DNA from: Eubacterium limosum
GTDB taxonomy: Bacteria; Bacillota; Clostridia; Eubacteriales; Eubacteriaceae
DNA length: 64,000 nt
Assembly: GCF_000807675.2 (NCBI RefSeq)
Contig: NZ_CP019962.1
Coordinates: 1,674,001-1,738,000, forward strand
Direction: 5' to 3'
Every line of letters starts with the position of its first letter. The first letter of the stretch is position 1. Positions 52,555-62,058 of the stretch are shown here, one piece after another. The notes under the pieces are model-generated. The model searched no databases and was not told the origin of the DNA. It was given only the letters and a program-made list of their open reading frames with translations. Made by a program: the position numbers and the translations under genes.

Positions 52555-53638
52555 GAAGGGTGTTTTACAGAAAATGGAAACAAAGCGTAAAATTTTAAGG
52601 GGCGTCAGGCGCACAGCGCTGGCGCTTATCCTGCTGGCCGCAGTGCTTTTAATAAGCCGCGCGGTGGCCATGCGGACAGTTTATGACCGGGCGGTTAAGA
52701 ACAATGCGGTCAGCCAGCTTGAGACTCTGAAACTGGATGGTGAAGAGCAGAGCGTGCTCATCGAAGGAAAAAGCGAGGATAATCCTGTACTCATCATGCT
52801 GCACGGCGGTCCCCAGTCTCCGATTATTTATGGTACTGGTTACCGGGGCGACACGCCCGAACTCACAGAACATTTTCTGGTCGTGTACTGGGACTGCTGG
52901 GGTTGTGGAAAAAATTTTACAGATGATACAGAGTCGGTGACCCTTGAGCGCCAGGTTGCCATGACCTGTGATCTGGTCAGAGCCATGAAGGCCCAGTATC
53001 CCGGCCGAAAGATTTATCTGTTCGGCTACTCCAACGGAACCATTCTGACCACATCTGCCGCCGAAACCGTAGGGGACGATCTGGCGGGAATCATTAATCT
53101 GGGGCCCATCACCAGTCTGAGAGATGCACAGGAGATGGCTTATCAGGCGTTAAAGACAGAAGTTATGTCCGAATGGGACAAAAGGGTACTTGAGGAGAGC
53201 TATGAACGGAATGACCTTGAAGGCTTTTCAAAGCTTGAGGAGATGGTGACACTTAAGACCAGCAGGATGTTTTACTGGAGGGATTTGCCGGCCAACACTC
53301 GGCTCATGGGCTACTTTGCCCGCGTATTCTACAGCCCGGACTACAGCTTGGCAGATATTTACCACGCTTATTATGCGTCCATTTTTGGAGACTCCCGCTT
53401 CACAACCCTTCGGCAGCAGATCTATGAGGCTGATGAAAAGAAAGCCCTGGAAAACCTGGAGGTACCGATCCTGATCCTCCAGTCTGAGGGCGACATCTAT
53501 GGATCAGCGGATTATTTCAGGCAGCTGGCAGCTCAAAAGGATAACGTCACCTTTATCCAGATAGCGGAAAGTGCCCACCTGCCCACCAATGCAGGCTTCA
53601 AGGCAATAAATCGCGCTGTAATTGATTTTGCAAGGTAA
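52544..53638 (+). CDS. Membrane-anchored alpha/beta hydrolase 2
   Basis: A 364-residue protein. The start may be ATG 52544 (overlapping the previous gene) or ATG 52574, the latter preceded by a spaced GAAGGG; I list the longer form. An N-terminal membrane helix (ALALILLAAVLLISRAV) is followed by an alpha/beta hydrolase with MLHGGPQS, GYSNGT (Ser nucleophile), ILQSEGDIYG (Asp) and AESAHLP (His). The HGGPQ motif is like proline iminopeptidase-type hydrolases. It would act outside the membrane or at its surface, where aminoacylated lipids or peptides are found. Confidence 0.82.
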   Translation: MTCEKGVLQKMETKRKILRGVRRTALALILLAAVLLISRAVAMRTVYDRAVKNNAVSQLETLKLDGEEQSVLIEGKSEDNPVLIMLHGGPQSPIIYGTGYRGDTPELTEHFLVVYWDCWGCGKNFTDDTESVTLERQVAMTCDLVRAMKAQYPGRKIYLFGYSNGTILTTSAAETVGDDLAGIINLGPITSLRDAQEMAYQALKTEVMSEWDKRVLEESYERNDLEGFSKLEEMVTLKTSRMFYWRDLPANTRLMGYFARVFYSPDYSLADIYHAYYASIFGDSRFTTLRQQIYEADEKKALENLEVPILILQSEGDIYGSADYFRQLAAQKDNVTFIQIAESAHLPTNAGFKAINRAVIDFAR

Positions 53639-53684
53639 ATGTGAAACTGAATAATGATCTAGGCACATGGCCTCAAGAGGCCAG

Positions 53685-53720
53685 GCCCCTGTTTTCTTTT
53701 TATGAAAGCAGGGGCTTTTT
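53685..53720 (+). terminator. Terminator before the pilus operon
   Basis: GCCCCTG and TTTC pair with GAAA and CAGGGGC, followed by TTTTT. Confidence 0.8.
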
Positions 53721-53779
53721 AATTTGGATAAAAGACACATTTATGTCACGTTTTGTCCGTGAAAATGAACGTTGAGTGC

Positions 53780-53808
53780 TTTTGCGAGAAAAATAATTTC
53801 TGTATAAT
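53780..53808 (+). promoter_or_regulatory. Candidate promoter of the pilus operon
   Basis: TATAAT (53803-53808) with TTTTGC 17 bases upstream. The 122-base leader 53809-53930 is A/T-rich with GGAGGTGAT before the ATG and no clear structured RNA. Confidence 0.45.
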
Positions 53809-53930
53809 AATGATTACAATAAAGTCTTGCAACAATGATTCAGCGGCAAAAAGGATGTCAATATTGTGATGAAAAATATTTAAAGGCATTAGCCAGTCAT
53901 TGCTTGAACTTTTAAAGGAGGTGATAAAGT

Positions 53931-56390
53931 ATGGGGAATTCGAAAAAAACACCAGATGGCCGGAAAAAGAATGGCGACAGGGCGGTTGAACGCGTCGTGC
54001 TTCTTACTGTTCTGACTGTATTGATATTTCTGATCGCTCAGACAATGTCTTTTTCTAAAACGGTTCAGGCAGAGAATCTTTTAAATCAGGATAATATCCA
54101 GGATACTGCGGATTCAGCTATATCTGATACAGAGGTTGACATTAACGGATTGATGTATCGGCTGGACGGCAGCACACATAAGGCAGTTCTTATCGGAAAT
54201 ATAAGCCTGGAAGGCGTTATAACCATTCCGGAGGAGATAAATTATGGGGGTGCCACCTACAGTGTTACTGAGATTGCCGACGATGCTTTTTCAGCCAATA
54301 ACGCGGACAACCAGAAAATCACAGGCTTTGTCTTTGAAAGTAAAAAGAGTTTATTGGAAACCATTGGTGCTTCTGCTTTCTATGGCCGTAAAAATTTTAC
54401 AGGAGCGCTGGATTTGCCCCATTCCGTTAAGACCATTGGTTTAGAGGCTTATCGGAATAGCGGTTTTACCAGCCTGACCCATAAAAAGGTTGCCGGCCTG
54501 CAGGAAGGGATCAGCTTTCCGTCTCTCGCAGGGGTGCGCCCCGAGCTGAGGGACGAGAGGGAATTGAGAGAAGAGGGCTATGAAAGCATTGTGGACAGCA
54601 GTGAGGGAAACATTTCGCTTCGAAAATCTGCTAAGTGGACCGATGAAAATTTGACAGAGGCCGAGATCCTCATCGAATATGGTGAAAATGAGCAAATTGC
54701 CTCAAATCTTGACTTCATCTTTGTGATGGACTACAGCAGCTCCATGCTCACACCGGCAGCGGCCACGGGAATCAGTGATCAGCAGCAGTATTCCTACCCG
54801 AGATCCTTTTATATGGAAGACCTGGTGCGGGATACGGCAAAGGCGATTCTGGGCGATGGAGCCGGACAGAGCAGCAATCGTGTCGGACTGGTGGCTTTCG
54901 GCGGAGTGAACGGTGCGGCCCATGACATAGACTCCCTGTTGTGGACCACCGGTTTCACTCAAAATCTTCAGGACATTGACACGGCCCTGACAGGCCATCC
55001 TCTCATCGATGATAATGTCACAGATTACACAGCAGGAATGAAGGGGGCTGTCCGGTTGATTGAGGAGAGAGACCAGCAGGCTGACGTGGAATATAAAAAC
55101 AGGAAAACAGTCATATTCTTTTTGAGTGACGGAATGCCTCTGCCGGAAAGCGCCAACGGCATTGATGAGGCTAATCAGCTGAAAGGGATGGGCGTTGAGA
55201 TTTTACCCATCGCCATGTATACAGCCCAAAACAGCTACCTGCAGGCACTGTCCAGCAGCGGAGCAGTCTACGATGCCGGGGACACTGCCAAGTTTGAGGA
55301 GGCGATTGAGCAGGCACTTCTGGAAGCCGTAGAAAATGCGGTTATCGCCAACACCGAGGTGGTGGATGTGCTCTCTGAGCACTTTGTATTCCAGAGTGGC
55401 ACAGACGCCGACGCTATTGTGTCCCCAGGAGGCGGAAGCGCCAGCGTTTCGTCCAGCCAGGCAGTCTGGGATTTGAGCGGGAGCAGTACAGGCACTGTTC
55501 ATACCCTGACACTGAAGATCAGGCTGACAGATGGAACAGAGATGGAAAAGGCGGGTGCGCTGCCCACCAACAAAAGCATGGAGACAGCAGGCAATGGGAT
55601 TATAACAAAATCCCAGCCAGAGCTGGAGCGTTATCTGATCAACTACCAGTTTGTCAGCGAGACTGACCCGGAAGCACAGCTCCCGGAGGCGGTCATGGCC
55701 CAGCTTCCGCAGACAGAAGGGGGCTTTCGTGATATCGCGAAAGTGTATCCCCAGGCCATTGCAGAAAAACAGGTCACAGCTGAGAACGGCGAAGTCTGGG
55801 TATTCAGCGGCTGGGATCAGGATGAGGTGACGATCAACAAGGGAAATGTGCTGTATACAGGAAAGTGGGCCAGGCCGCAGCTCAGCTTTGAGTTTATCAA
55901 GGTGGACGGCAGCGGCGGTGGAGCACCGCTGGGCGGAGCAGGCTTTACACTTTATGAATGCAGATTAAAAAATGATCCCGGCCACACGCACGCAGAGCTG
56001 GTCACAGGAAACACCCAGGACTGCTGGCAGGAAAAGCGGACAGAAGTCAGCGCTGCCGATACCGGGCAGGTCCGCTTTGATGGTCTTGACATTGGGCAGT
56101 ATATGCTGGTGGAGACAAAGACGAAAGAAGGCTACACGCTGCCGCATGGACAGTGGCTGATCACAGCAAAGGCAGACGGCGCTTTTGAAATCGAGGGGAA
56201 AGGAACCTCACTGCCGCCGGCCTTTGCGCTTACCGCCGATGAGCAGGGGCGCACTGTTTACAGGCTGCCTAACTATAAAACAGGGGACGTCCCGCTGACA
56301 GGCGGCTTTGGCGCTATACTGTTTACAGCAGGCGGAGTGATTATGATCGGTCTCGCTGCTGCGCAGCTGGTCATGGCTCGAAAGAAATAA
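53931..56390 (+). CDS. Pilus tip adhesin with leucine-rich and VWA domains and VPLTG sorting signal
   Basis: An 819-residue exported protein. A hydrophobic signal (about 19-45) is followed by a BspA-like leucine-rich segment (ITIPEEIN, GASAFYGRKNF, about 65-180). A von Willebrand A domain follows at about 258-470, with the MIDAS motif DYSSS (about 265-269), a threonine-containing loop and FFLSDG. A SpaA-type prealbumin-like domain (about 650-770) with FEFIKVDG and a YMLVETKTKEGY E-box-like motif comes next. The C terminus is VPLTG, a hydrophobic helix and an RKK tail. This is the typical layout of a sortase-dependent tip adhesin. It is the first gene of a three-gene pilus operon. The LRR plus VWA combination is unusual. 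Confidence 0.85.
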   Translation: MGNSKKTPDGRKKNGDRAVERVVLLTVLTVLIFLIAQTMSFSKTVQAENLLNQDNIQDTADSAISDTEVDINGLMYRLDGSTHKAVLIGNISLEGVITIPEEINYGGATYSVTEIADDAFSANNADNQKITGFVFESKKSLLETIGASAFYGRKNFTGALDLPHSVKTIGLEAYRNSGFTSLTHKKVAGLQEGISFPSLAGVRPELRDERELREEGYESIVDSSEGNISLRKSAKWTDENLTEAEILIEYGENEQIASNLDFIFVMDYSSSMLTPAAATGISDQQQYSYPRSFYMEDLVRDTAKAILGDGAGQSSNRVGLVAFGGVNGAAHDIDSLLWTTGFTQNLQDIDTALTGHPLIDDNVTDYTAGMKGAVRLIEERDQQADVEYKNRKTVIFFLSDGMPLPESANGIDEANQLKGMGVEILPIAMYTAQNSYLQALSSSGAVYDAGDTAKFEEAIEQALLEAVENAVIANTEVVDVLSEHFVFQSGTDADAIVSPGGGSASVSSSQAVWDLSGSSTGTVHTLTLKIRLTDGTEMEKAGALPTNKSMETAGNGIITKSQPELERYLINYQFVSETDPEAQLPEAVMAQLPQTEGGFRDIAKVYPQAIAEKQVTAENGEVWVFSGWDQDEVTINKGNVLYTGKWARPQLSFEFIKVDGSGGGAPLGGAGFTLYECRLKNDPGHTHAELVTGNTQDCWQEKRTEVSAADTGQVRFDGLDIGQYMLVETKTKEGYTLPHGQWLITAKADGAFEIEGKGTSLPPAFALTADEQGRTVYRLPNYKTGDVPLTGGFGAILFTAGGVIMIGLAAAQLVMARKK

Positions 56391-56409
56391 GGATTAGAAC
56401 AAATGGTGA

Positions 56410-56439
56410 TTAACGGCAGGACGAATCTCCTGCTGTTAA
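56410..56439 (+). other. Intergenic stem-loop between tip adhesin and major pilin
   Basis: TTAACGGCAGG and CCTGCTGTTAA pair over 11 bp with an 8-base loop and no U tract, as found between the dockerin genes; it may stabilise the downstream pilin mRNA. Confidence 0.5.
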
Positions 56440-56472
56440 ACAAAGTATTTTAGAGGAAAGGAATAAAAACTC

Positions 56473-58104
56473 ATGAAAAAGAAGTTTAGTTCAATTGTAG
56501 CAAGTATAGCAATCGTAACAGTGATGATAGCGTCTTTATTTGTGCCGTTGGCAAACGCCGCGCCCATGACAGGGACACTGCATATTTTAAAATATTCAAT
56601 GGACGATGTCGGCCAGGCAGGTGAGAGCACAGAAGGCCTGCAGGAAAACGGGCAGCTGCCAGCAAACGCCGTGCCGCTCGCCGGCGTTATCTTTGAAGTG
56701 TCCGAAATGACGCCTGCCGATGGTAAAGCCTGGGGAGACAGTGACCTGATCTTCCCCAAAACCGGGCAGGAGGCCATTGATGCCGCCAATGCAGGGCTCG
56801 TAAAGCTTACGCCGCTGACAACCGGAATGAATGGAACCAACCGTTATGAAACCAACCAAAACGGACAGATTGATATTCCAGACTTAAATGGCTATTATCT
56901 GGTGCGCGAGGTATCAAGCGCTCAGGGTGTTAAGACAGCGGTTGAACCCTTTGTGGTTTCTGTACCCATGGTAGACCCTACCGATAATGCAACCTGGCTT
57001 GAGGATGTCTATGTATACCCGAAAAATGAACTGTCAAGTGTAAAGAAAACCGTTGACGGCGGCCTGCTTTCACACGGAGAGAACCCAAATACCTGGAAAA
57101 TAACCACCCACGTGCCGAATACAATCGGCCAGGCAGCTCAGAACGCAGATGCGGGCAAAGGGTATTTCCATATTGTCGACCAGTTGGACCCAAACTTTGT
57201 GCACGAGAGCGGCTCTGTAAAGGTCACAGGCGATAAATCCGGCGAATTGGTAAGAGACCATCACTATGAGGTGATTGAGCCTTCCGCTGATAACAATAAT
57301 ACCATGACCGTTAAGCTTAAGAAGGAAGGGATGGAGCAGTTAGCCAACGGCGACGGGTCTGGGCAGGACACAGTGCTGTCCGTTGAATTCAGATCCAGCA
57401 TGGCGGATGATTACGATCATAACGTGTCCATTCACAATAATGCGCAGGTCTTTTACTCCTTCGAGGGAGACCCGGATAACCCAGATCCACCGACAGAACC
57501 GACAGATAAGCCCTTTATTTTCGACGGTATGGTTGGATTTATCAAAGTCGCGGCTGATGAAAATGAGAGCATTCCGGCGAGAAGCCAGAACAAAAAACCA
57601 TTGGAAGGTGCATACTTCCAGATCGCGACAAGTGAAGCCAACGCGCTGAATGGGATCTTTATTACACGCAACGGCAGCGAGGTCAGGGAACAGTCCGATG
57701 CCAACGGGGTCGTTCGTTTTAAAGGCCTGGAGCTTACACCGGAATTTGATGTGAGCGGTAACTTTACAGGCTTTGTACAGGACAGCTTCTGGGCCGTTGA
57801 GGTTCAGGCGCCGGATGGCTACAATCTGGTAGACGGGCCGATCAAAATTACCATTGACGCGTCCGCTTTCGGAAATAAAACCGACGAACAGGGCAGAGCG
57901 ATTCCAAACACGGTAGAGCTGAAAAACGGCCAGGAATTTGCCAATATCGAGCTGTCAGTGGTCAATACGCCAAATAACTCAAGATTAGTGCTGCCGAAGA
58001 CAGGGGGAATGGGAACCCTGATGTTCACAGCCGGCGGTATTGCGCTGATTGGCGTGGCAATTGTGCTGCTGGTCGTATACCGCAAAAAGACAAAACAGAA
58101 TTAA
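56473..58104 (+). CDS. Major pilin, SpaA type, LPKTG
   Basis: A 543-residue pilin. Signal peptide 1-30; pilin motif VYPKN with Lys184 as the predicted sortase-linked lysine; two or three Cna-B/SpaA domains; E-box FWAVEVQAPDGY with Glu443; LPKTG at 507-511 followed by a membrane helix and a RKKTKQ tail. Class C sortases join the threonine of one pilin to the lysine of the next. AGGAAAGG precedes the ATG. A hairpin before the sortase gene may reduce sortase transcription relative to pilin. Confidence 0.93.
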   Translation: MKKKFSSIVASIAIVTVMIASLFVPLANAAPMTGTLHILKYSMDDVGQAGESTEGLQENGQLPANAVPLAGVIFEVSEMTPADGKAWGDSDLIFPKTGQEAIDAANAGLVKLTPLTTGMNGTNRYETNQNGQIDIPDLNGYYLVREVSSAQGVKTAVEPFVVSVPMVDPTDNATWLEDVYVYPKNELSSVKKTVDGGLLSHGENPNTWKITTHVPNTIGQAAQNADAGKGYFHIVDQLDPNFVHESGSVKVTGDKSGELVRDHHYEVIEPSADNNNTMTVKLKKEGMEQLANGDGSGQDTVLSVEFRSSMADDYDHNVSIHNNAQVFYSFEGDPDNPDPPTEPTDKPFIFDGMVGFIKVAADENESIPARSQNKKPLEGAYFQIATSEANALNGIFITRNGSEVREQSDANGVVRFKGLELTPEFDVSGNFTGFVQDSFWAVEVQAPDGYNLVDGPIKITIDASAFGNKTDEQGRAIPNTVELKNGQEFANIELSVVNTPNNSRLVLPKTGGMGTLMFTAGGIALIGVAIVLLVVYRKKTKQN

Positions 58105-58120
58105 TTAGAAAAATGTTGCC

Positions 58121-58154
58121 AAAGGGTAAAGCAGCTAGTGCTTTACCCTTTTTA
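58121..58154 (+). terminator. Attenuator/terminator between pilin and sortase
   Basis: AAAGGGTAAAGC pairs with GCTTTACCCTTT, 12 bp, with a short T run; because the sortase gene follows 24 bases later on the same strand, partial read-through is likely. Confidence 0.65.
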
Positions 58155-58177
58155 TGATAAGGAGATGAGGTGACGCT

Positions 58178-58999
58178 GTGAAAATGACAATAGGAATCGC
58201 ACTGACTTTTTTAGTCGGCATCCTCTTATTCAGCTATCCGTATCTGGCCAGCTATTTATCTGAGGTCAATGGCTCCTACGCAGTGGAAAGCTACCGTGAG
58301 GCCGTAGAGCAGACAGACAGCATCCAGACAGAAGCTGCCTGGCAGGAAGCAGTAAAGTATAATGACAGCCTTTCAGGAAACCCGGTTCGGGACCCCTTTG
58401 TGGCGGGGAGCGGGATGGTCATGCAGGATAATTACTATGAGGTGCTGAACCTCTACGACAGCATGGGCTACATCGAAATTCCCAAAATCAGGGTTGAGCT
58501 GCCCATCTACCACGGGACCTCAGAAGCCGTGCTGCAGAAGGGCAGCGGGCACCTGGAGGGTTCATCACTGCCCATTGGCGGAGAGGGCACACACTCTGTG
58601 CTGACAGGACATTCTGGCTTGGTGCACGCCAAAATTTTTACCGACCTGTCCGAACTGAAAATGGGGGATCTGTTCTTGATAAATGTGCTGGATCGGGTTG
58701 CCGCCTATGAGGTGGACCAGATACAGGTGGTCGAGCCCAATGATACACAGAATTTAAAGAGAGTGCCCGGCGAGGACTACTGCACGCTGATCACCTGTAC
58801 ACCTTATGGCGTCAACAGCCACAGGCTCCTCGTAAGGGGAACCCGGGTTGAGTATGCACCCCAGACGGAGACGCCTGACCAGGCGCCGCGCGGGCTGACG
58901 TCTGAGCAGAGGCTGCTGTTGGCGGCCGCGTGCATTGCGAGTGTCGTTGTCCTTATTGTTATAGCTGTGGCTGTGAAAAAGACCAGGAGAAAGAAATAA
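58178..58999 (+). CDS. srtC: Class C sortase (pilus-specific)
   Basis: A 273-residue sortase starting at GTG 58178 with GAGGTG upstream. N-terminal helix 5-25; catalytic His145 (LTGHSG), Cys207 (TLITCTPYG) and Arg220 (SHRLLVRG); a second membrane helix near the C terminus, followed by KKTRRKK, all as in class C sortases. A lid-like region (YDSMGYIEIPKI) is present but the usual DP(F/W/Y) lid is seen as DPF at about 73-75 (VRDPFVAG). It polymerises the LPKTG pilin and links the tip adhesin; it is the only sortase in the window, so NPVTG anchoring would depend on a housekeeping sortase elsewhere. Confidence 0.9.
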   Translation: MKMTIGIALTFLVGILLFSYPYLASYLSEVNGSYAVESYREAVEQTDSIQTEAAWQEAVKYNDSLSGNPVRDPFVAGSGMVMQDNYYEVLNLYDSMGYIEIPKIRVELPIYHGTSEAVLQKGSGHLEGSSLPIGGEGTHSVLTGHSGLVHAKIFTDLSELKMGDLFLINVLDRVAAYEVDQIQVVEPNDTQNLKRVPGEDYCTLITCTPYGVNSHRLLVRGTRVEYAPQTETPDQAPRGLTSEQRLLLAAACIASVVVLIVIAVAVKKTRRKK

Positions 59000-59000
59000 G

Positions 59001-59033
59001 AGGGTTGCGCCGAAACAACGTAACCCTTTTTTT
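59001..59033. terminator. Terminator at the end of the pilus operon
   Basis: AGGGTTGCG and CGTAACCCT pair (one wobble) with a T run on the plus strand; the region is also the end of the convergent sigma-54 regulator gene. Confidence 0.7.
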
Positions 59034-59049
59034 AGATTAAAGGCTGTTT

Positions 59050-60495
59050 TCAGCCGTTTTGTTTGATCTGATAGACCTTAAGCTTATACTGAAGGTTCTG
59101 CCTTGAAATCCCCAGTTCTTTGGCGCTCTTGCTGATATTAAAATCGTTGTTTATCAGCACTTCGTTTAGAATCTGTTTTTCGATGCGGTTAAGGGTTGAC
59201 TTCAGGTCAGTATCATTTTCACGGTCAGCCAGAAATTTGTCATGCAGCTTTTTTTCGGTATGATTTTTTTTAATGTATGACGGCAGCAAATCAGTGGTCA
59301 GCACTGTGTCCTGATACTGGGCCATGTAGATGGCATGGGTGACCGTGTGCTTGAGCTCACGGATGTTCCCGGGCCAATCGTGGCCGAGAAGCATGTCAGC
59401 GGCCTCATCGGAAACCTGGTAAAGGCTCTTGCCCATGGCCACCGCTTCAGAGGAAAGAAAAGACTGTACCAGCTCCATAATATCTGATCGCCGTTCACTC
59501 AGGCTGGGAAGCGTAATGGAAAAGACAGCCAGACGGTAGTAAAGGTCAGAGCGAAGACGTCCTTCATCCACGGCTTCCAACGGATCCTGATTCAGAGCGC
59601 TGAGTACGCGGACATCCATGTCCAGCTCTTTGTTGCCGCCAACCTTCCGGTAGCGTTTGGTTTCGAGCACGCGCAGCAGCTTGGACTGAAGAGTCATGTT
59701 CATGGAGTTGATTTCATCCAGAAACAGCGTACCGCCCCGAGCGGTTTCCAGAAGACCCTTAGCGTCCACTGCACCGGTAAAGGAGCCTTTGACAGTGCCG
59801 AAAAGGGTACTTTCCAGAAGGTTTTCAGGAATGGCAGAGCAGTTGATGGCCACAAAGGGATTGTGGGCACGGCTACTGTCATTATGAATACTCTGGGCAA
59901 AAACTTCCTTGCCGGTACCGGTGGGGCCTGCGAGAAGGATGGGGGCGTTGGTCTGCGCGGCAATTTTGCCCTGCCGCACACATTCCAGCGTCGCCACACT
60001 GGAGCCGACCACATCCTTAAAGGTAAACTGGGTACCGTTGTCCTTAAGCTGCTGGTTTTTCAGGTCATTTTGCAGCTTGTCAATGGTTTTGGCCATGTGC
60101 ATATAGTCTGAAATATCCCGGTAAATGCAGATGGCAGCCTCCACATTTTTCTGGCCGTCAGCTGAAAAAATAGGGTAGGTGCTGCTGATGACATCGGCCA
60201 GCTTGCCAGAGGGAGACTCATACTTGACATGGACATCCTGAACTTTTTTTCCGGTCTTTAAGACATAATCCTGCATGGATTCGTTTTCAACATAGTTATA
60301 GAGCGTGTGGGTATCCTTACCGATAACATCCTCATGCTTCATGTTCTCGATCTTTTCACAGCCCTTGGAATAGCAGACGATTTTGCCTGTATTGTCCACT
60401 ACATGTATACAGACATCCTCAATGCGTTCGATCGCCTTTACGGGAAGACTCTCTCGTTCCAATGCTTCTTCAATCGTGTCTTTCTTGTTTTTCAA
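59050..60495 (-). CDS. Sigma-54-dependent transcriptional activator with PAS sensor
   Basis: A 481-residue enhancer-binding protein. The start is TTG at 60495, with GGAGGT 8 bases upstream on the minus strand. N-terminal PAS domain (about 20-125: [23 protein letters not shown]), AAA domain (about 165-400) with Walker [15 protein letters not shown] (the sigma-54 contact loop, serine for the usual alanine), Walker [10 protein letters not shown] and R-finger region, and a C-terminal Fis-type helix-turn-helix ([22 protein letters not shown]). It is divergent or separate from the mttB operon behind a terminator, but sigma-54 activators of this architecture commonly control methyltransferase operons. 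Confidence 0.9.
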   Translation of the reverse strand: MKNKKDTIEEALERESLPVKAIERIEDVCIHVVDNTGKIVCYSKGCEKIENMKHEDVIGKDTHTLYNYVENESMQDYVLKTGKKVQDVHVKYESPSGKLADVISSTYPIFSADGQKNVEAAICIYRDISDYMHMAKTIDKLQNDLKNQQLKDNGTQFTFKDVVGSSVATLECVRQGKIAAQTNAPILLAGPTGTGKEVFAQSIHNDSSRAHNPFVAINCSAIPENLLESTLFGTVKGSFTGAVDAKGLLETARGGTLFLDEINSMNMTLQSKLLRVLETKRYRKVGGNKELDMDVRVLSALNQDPLEAVDEGRLRSDLYYRLAVFSITLPSLSERRSDIMELVQSFLSSEAVAMGKSLYQVSDEAADMLLGHDWPGNIRELKHTVTHAIYMAQYQDTVLTTDLLPSYIKKNHTEKKLHDKFLADRENDTDLKSTLNRIEKQILNEVLINNDFNISKSAKELGISRQNLQYKLKVYQIKQNG

Positions 60496-60547
60496 ACGCG
60501 CTTACCTCCAACGATTAACTGTTCTATATTAAGCATAGCACACATTA

Positions 60548-60588
60548 CAAAAAATGGGTAGAGGGCAGCCCAAAATGAGACTGCCCAA
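60548..60588 (-). terminator. Terminator of the tandem mttB operon
   Basis: On the minus strand GGGCAG and CTGCCC pair around a 12-base loop and a TTTTTT run follows. Confidence 0.6.
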
Positions 60589-60615
60589 AATTCAAACATG
60601 TTATTAATAAGGGGA

Positions 60616-62031
60616 TTAGATGTATTTCTTTTCGATTTCTTCGATTTGTTTTAAGACATCTGGTTCCAGAGCGGGTACTTCGTGTGTTGCCAGAATGTTG
60701 TCGATCTTTTCAGTAACCTGGCTCATGATTTCAGATTCGTCTGGGTTAACCATCTTGCGGTCATAGAATTCAGGATACCATACGCTTCTGAAGTTCGAGA
60801 GGGTATGCATTTCGTTGAGGTAATGTCCGCCGTGGCCGACCTGTTTGATAACGTCCATGGCCAGTGTTTCGTCGTTGACTTCAACACCCTTAGAGTATGC
60901 GCTGAGCTGATTGATCATTTCATTGGCCAGAACAACCATTGCAGGGGCGACGCTGTTGCAGTGATCCAGAACACCGATATCGTGAACGATATTGGCTTTA
61001 CTCAGGATGGTAGAGAAGAGTTCCATCTGGATTTCAGATACAGACTGCGGGTCAACGGTTTTAGCATCAGAACAGCCGGCTGTACCAAAGAATGGCAGCT
61101 GATAGTAGTTCGCCAGTTCAGAGGCAGCAGCGACAGACAGGTGGAATTCCGGTGCGCCGTAGGAACCAACCGTTGTTTTCATGTCAAAGACAGTTGGCAT
61201 AGAACCGTAAATCAGCGGAGCGCCTTCGTTAACAGCCTGTGTGATGACAACACCAGCGAGGATTTCAGCATTGTTCTGTGTCAGGGCGCCAGCGATGGTG
61301 ATTGGGGCTGTACCGCCCATCATGCAGTAAGGCATGTAAACAACCGGAATCTTATTGGTCGCGCTGATAAAGAGTTTTTCAGTACTTTCGACGGGATGAG
61401 TCATCGGTGGGATGGGCTCACAATAGTTAAAAATGAATGGTTTTTCAGCCAGTTCCTTGTGGCCGCCGGCTACAACAGCTGCAATATCAATGATTTCCTG
61501 TAAGGATTCGATGTCATTGGTAGAGAAGTTGATGGTTTTGTCAAAGTTTTTAACAGTCTCGATGAAGGTTACCTGAGACTGAACGGCAGGATCAACGTCG
61601 CCGCTCATACCAACGGATAAGACAAAGCTGATGTTTTCCAGTGCGCTGGCAAGGGTACACATGGTTTTGGTATCAGCCTTCATGAAAGTGCGGGCCTTGT
61701 TTGTCTTGTAGTCCAGATATTCAAGCTGATCGGAGTGCGTGCCGAAATAAACGTTGTTTTTGCTGTTGATGACCATACTCGGGCTTCCGTCACGGTTGTA
61801 TAAGGTTAATTCTTTCGGAATGGTATTCAGTGCTTTTTCAACAACTGCTTTTGGGAATTTAACCATGTTGCCGTCTACTTCGCAGCCGTATGCTTTTAAG
61901 GCTTCCAGTGTGCGGTCACCAGCGACGCGCATGCCAAAATCTGCGAGAAGCTCTAAGCTCTTTTCATGAATGGTTTCAATCTTTTCTTTATTTAAAACGC
62001 CAAAATCAATATTTCTTTTTGTGGTTTCCAT
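60616..62031 (-). CDS. MttB-superfamily methyltransferase (tandem copy 1)
   Basis: A 471-residue, non-pyrrolysine MttB family protein (no in-frame TAG). GAGGAG precedes the ATG on the minus strand. Features include KSLELLADFGMRVAGD, NNVYFGTHSDQLEYLDYKT, GGTAPITIAGALTQNNAEILAG and the GYP-like KVGHGGHYLNEMHT segment. It begins 27 bases after the end of the upstream MttB, with which it forms a polycistronic unit. It is clearly divergent from the copy at 36291 and has no corrinoid gene beside it. Substrate likely a quaternary amine, uncertain. Confidence 0.9.
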   Translation of the reverse strand: METTKRNIDFGVLNKEKIETIHEKSLELLADFGMRVAGDRTLEALKAYGCEVDGNMVKFPKAVVEKALNTIPKELTLYNRDGSPSMVINSKNNVYFGTHSDQLEYLDYKTNKARTFMKADTKTMCTLASALENISFVLSVGMSGDVDPAVQSQVTFIETVKNFDKTINFSTNDIESLQEIIDIAAVVAGGHKELAEKPFIFNYCEPIPPMTHPVESTEKLFISATNKIPVVYMPYCMMGGTAPITIAGALTQNNAEILAGVVITQAVNEGAPLIYGSMPTVFDMKTTVGSYGAPEFHLSVAAASELANYYQLPFFGTAGCSDAKTVDPQSVSEIQMELFSTILSKANIVHDIGVLDHCNSVAPAMVVLANEMINQLSAYSKGVEVNDETLAMDVIKQVGHGGHYLNEMHTLSNFRSVWYPEFYDRKMVNPDESEIMSQVTEKIDNILATHEVPALEPDVLKQIEEIEKKYI

Positions 62032-62058
62032 TTTATTCTCCTCCTGTAAAACGAAAGT

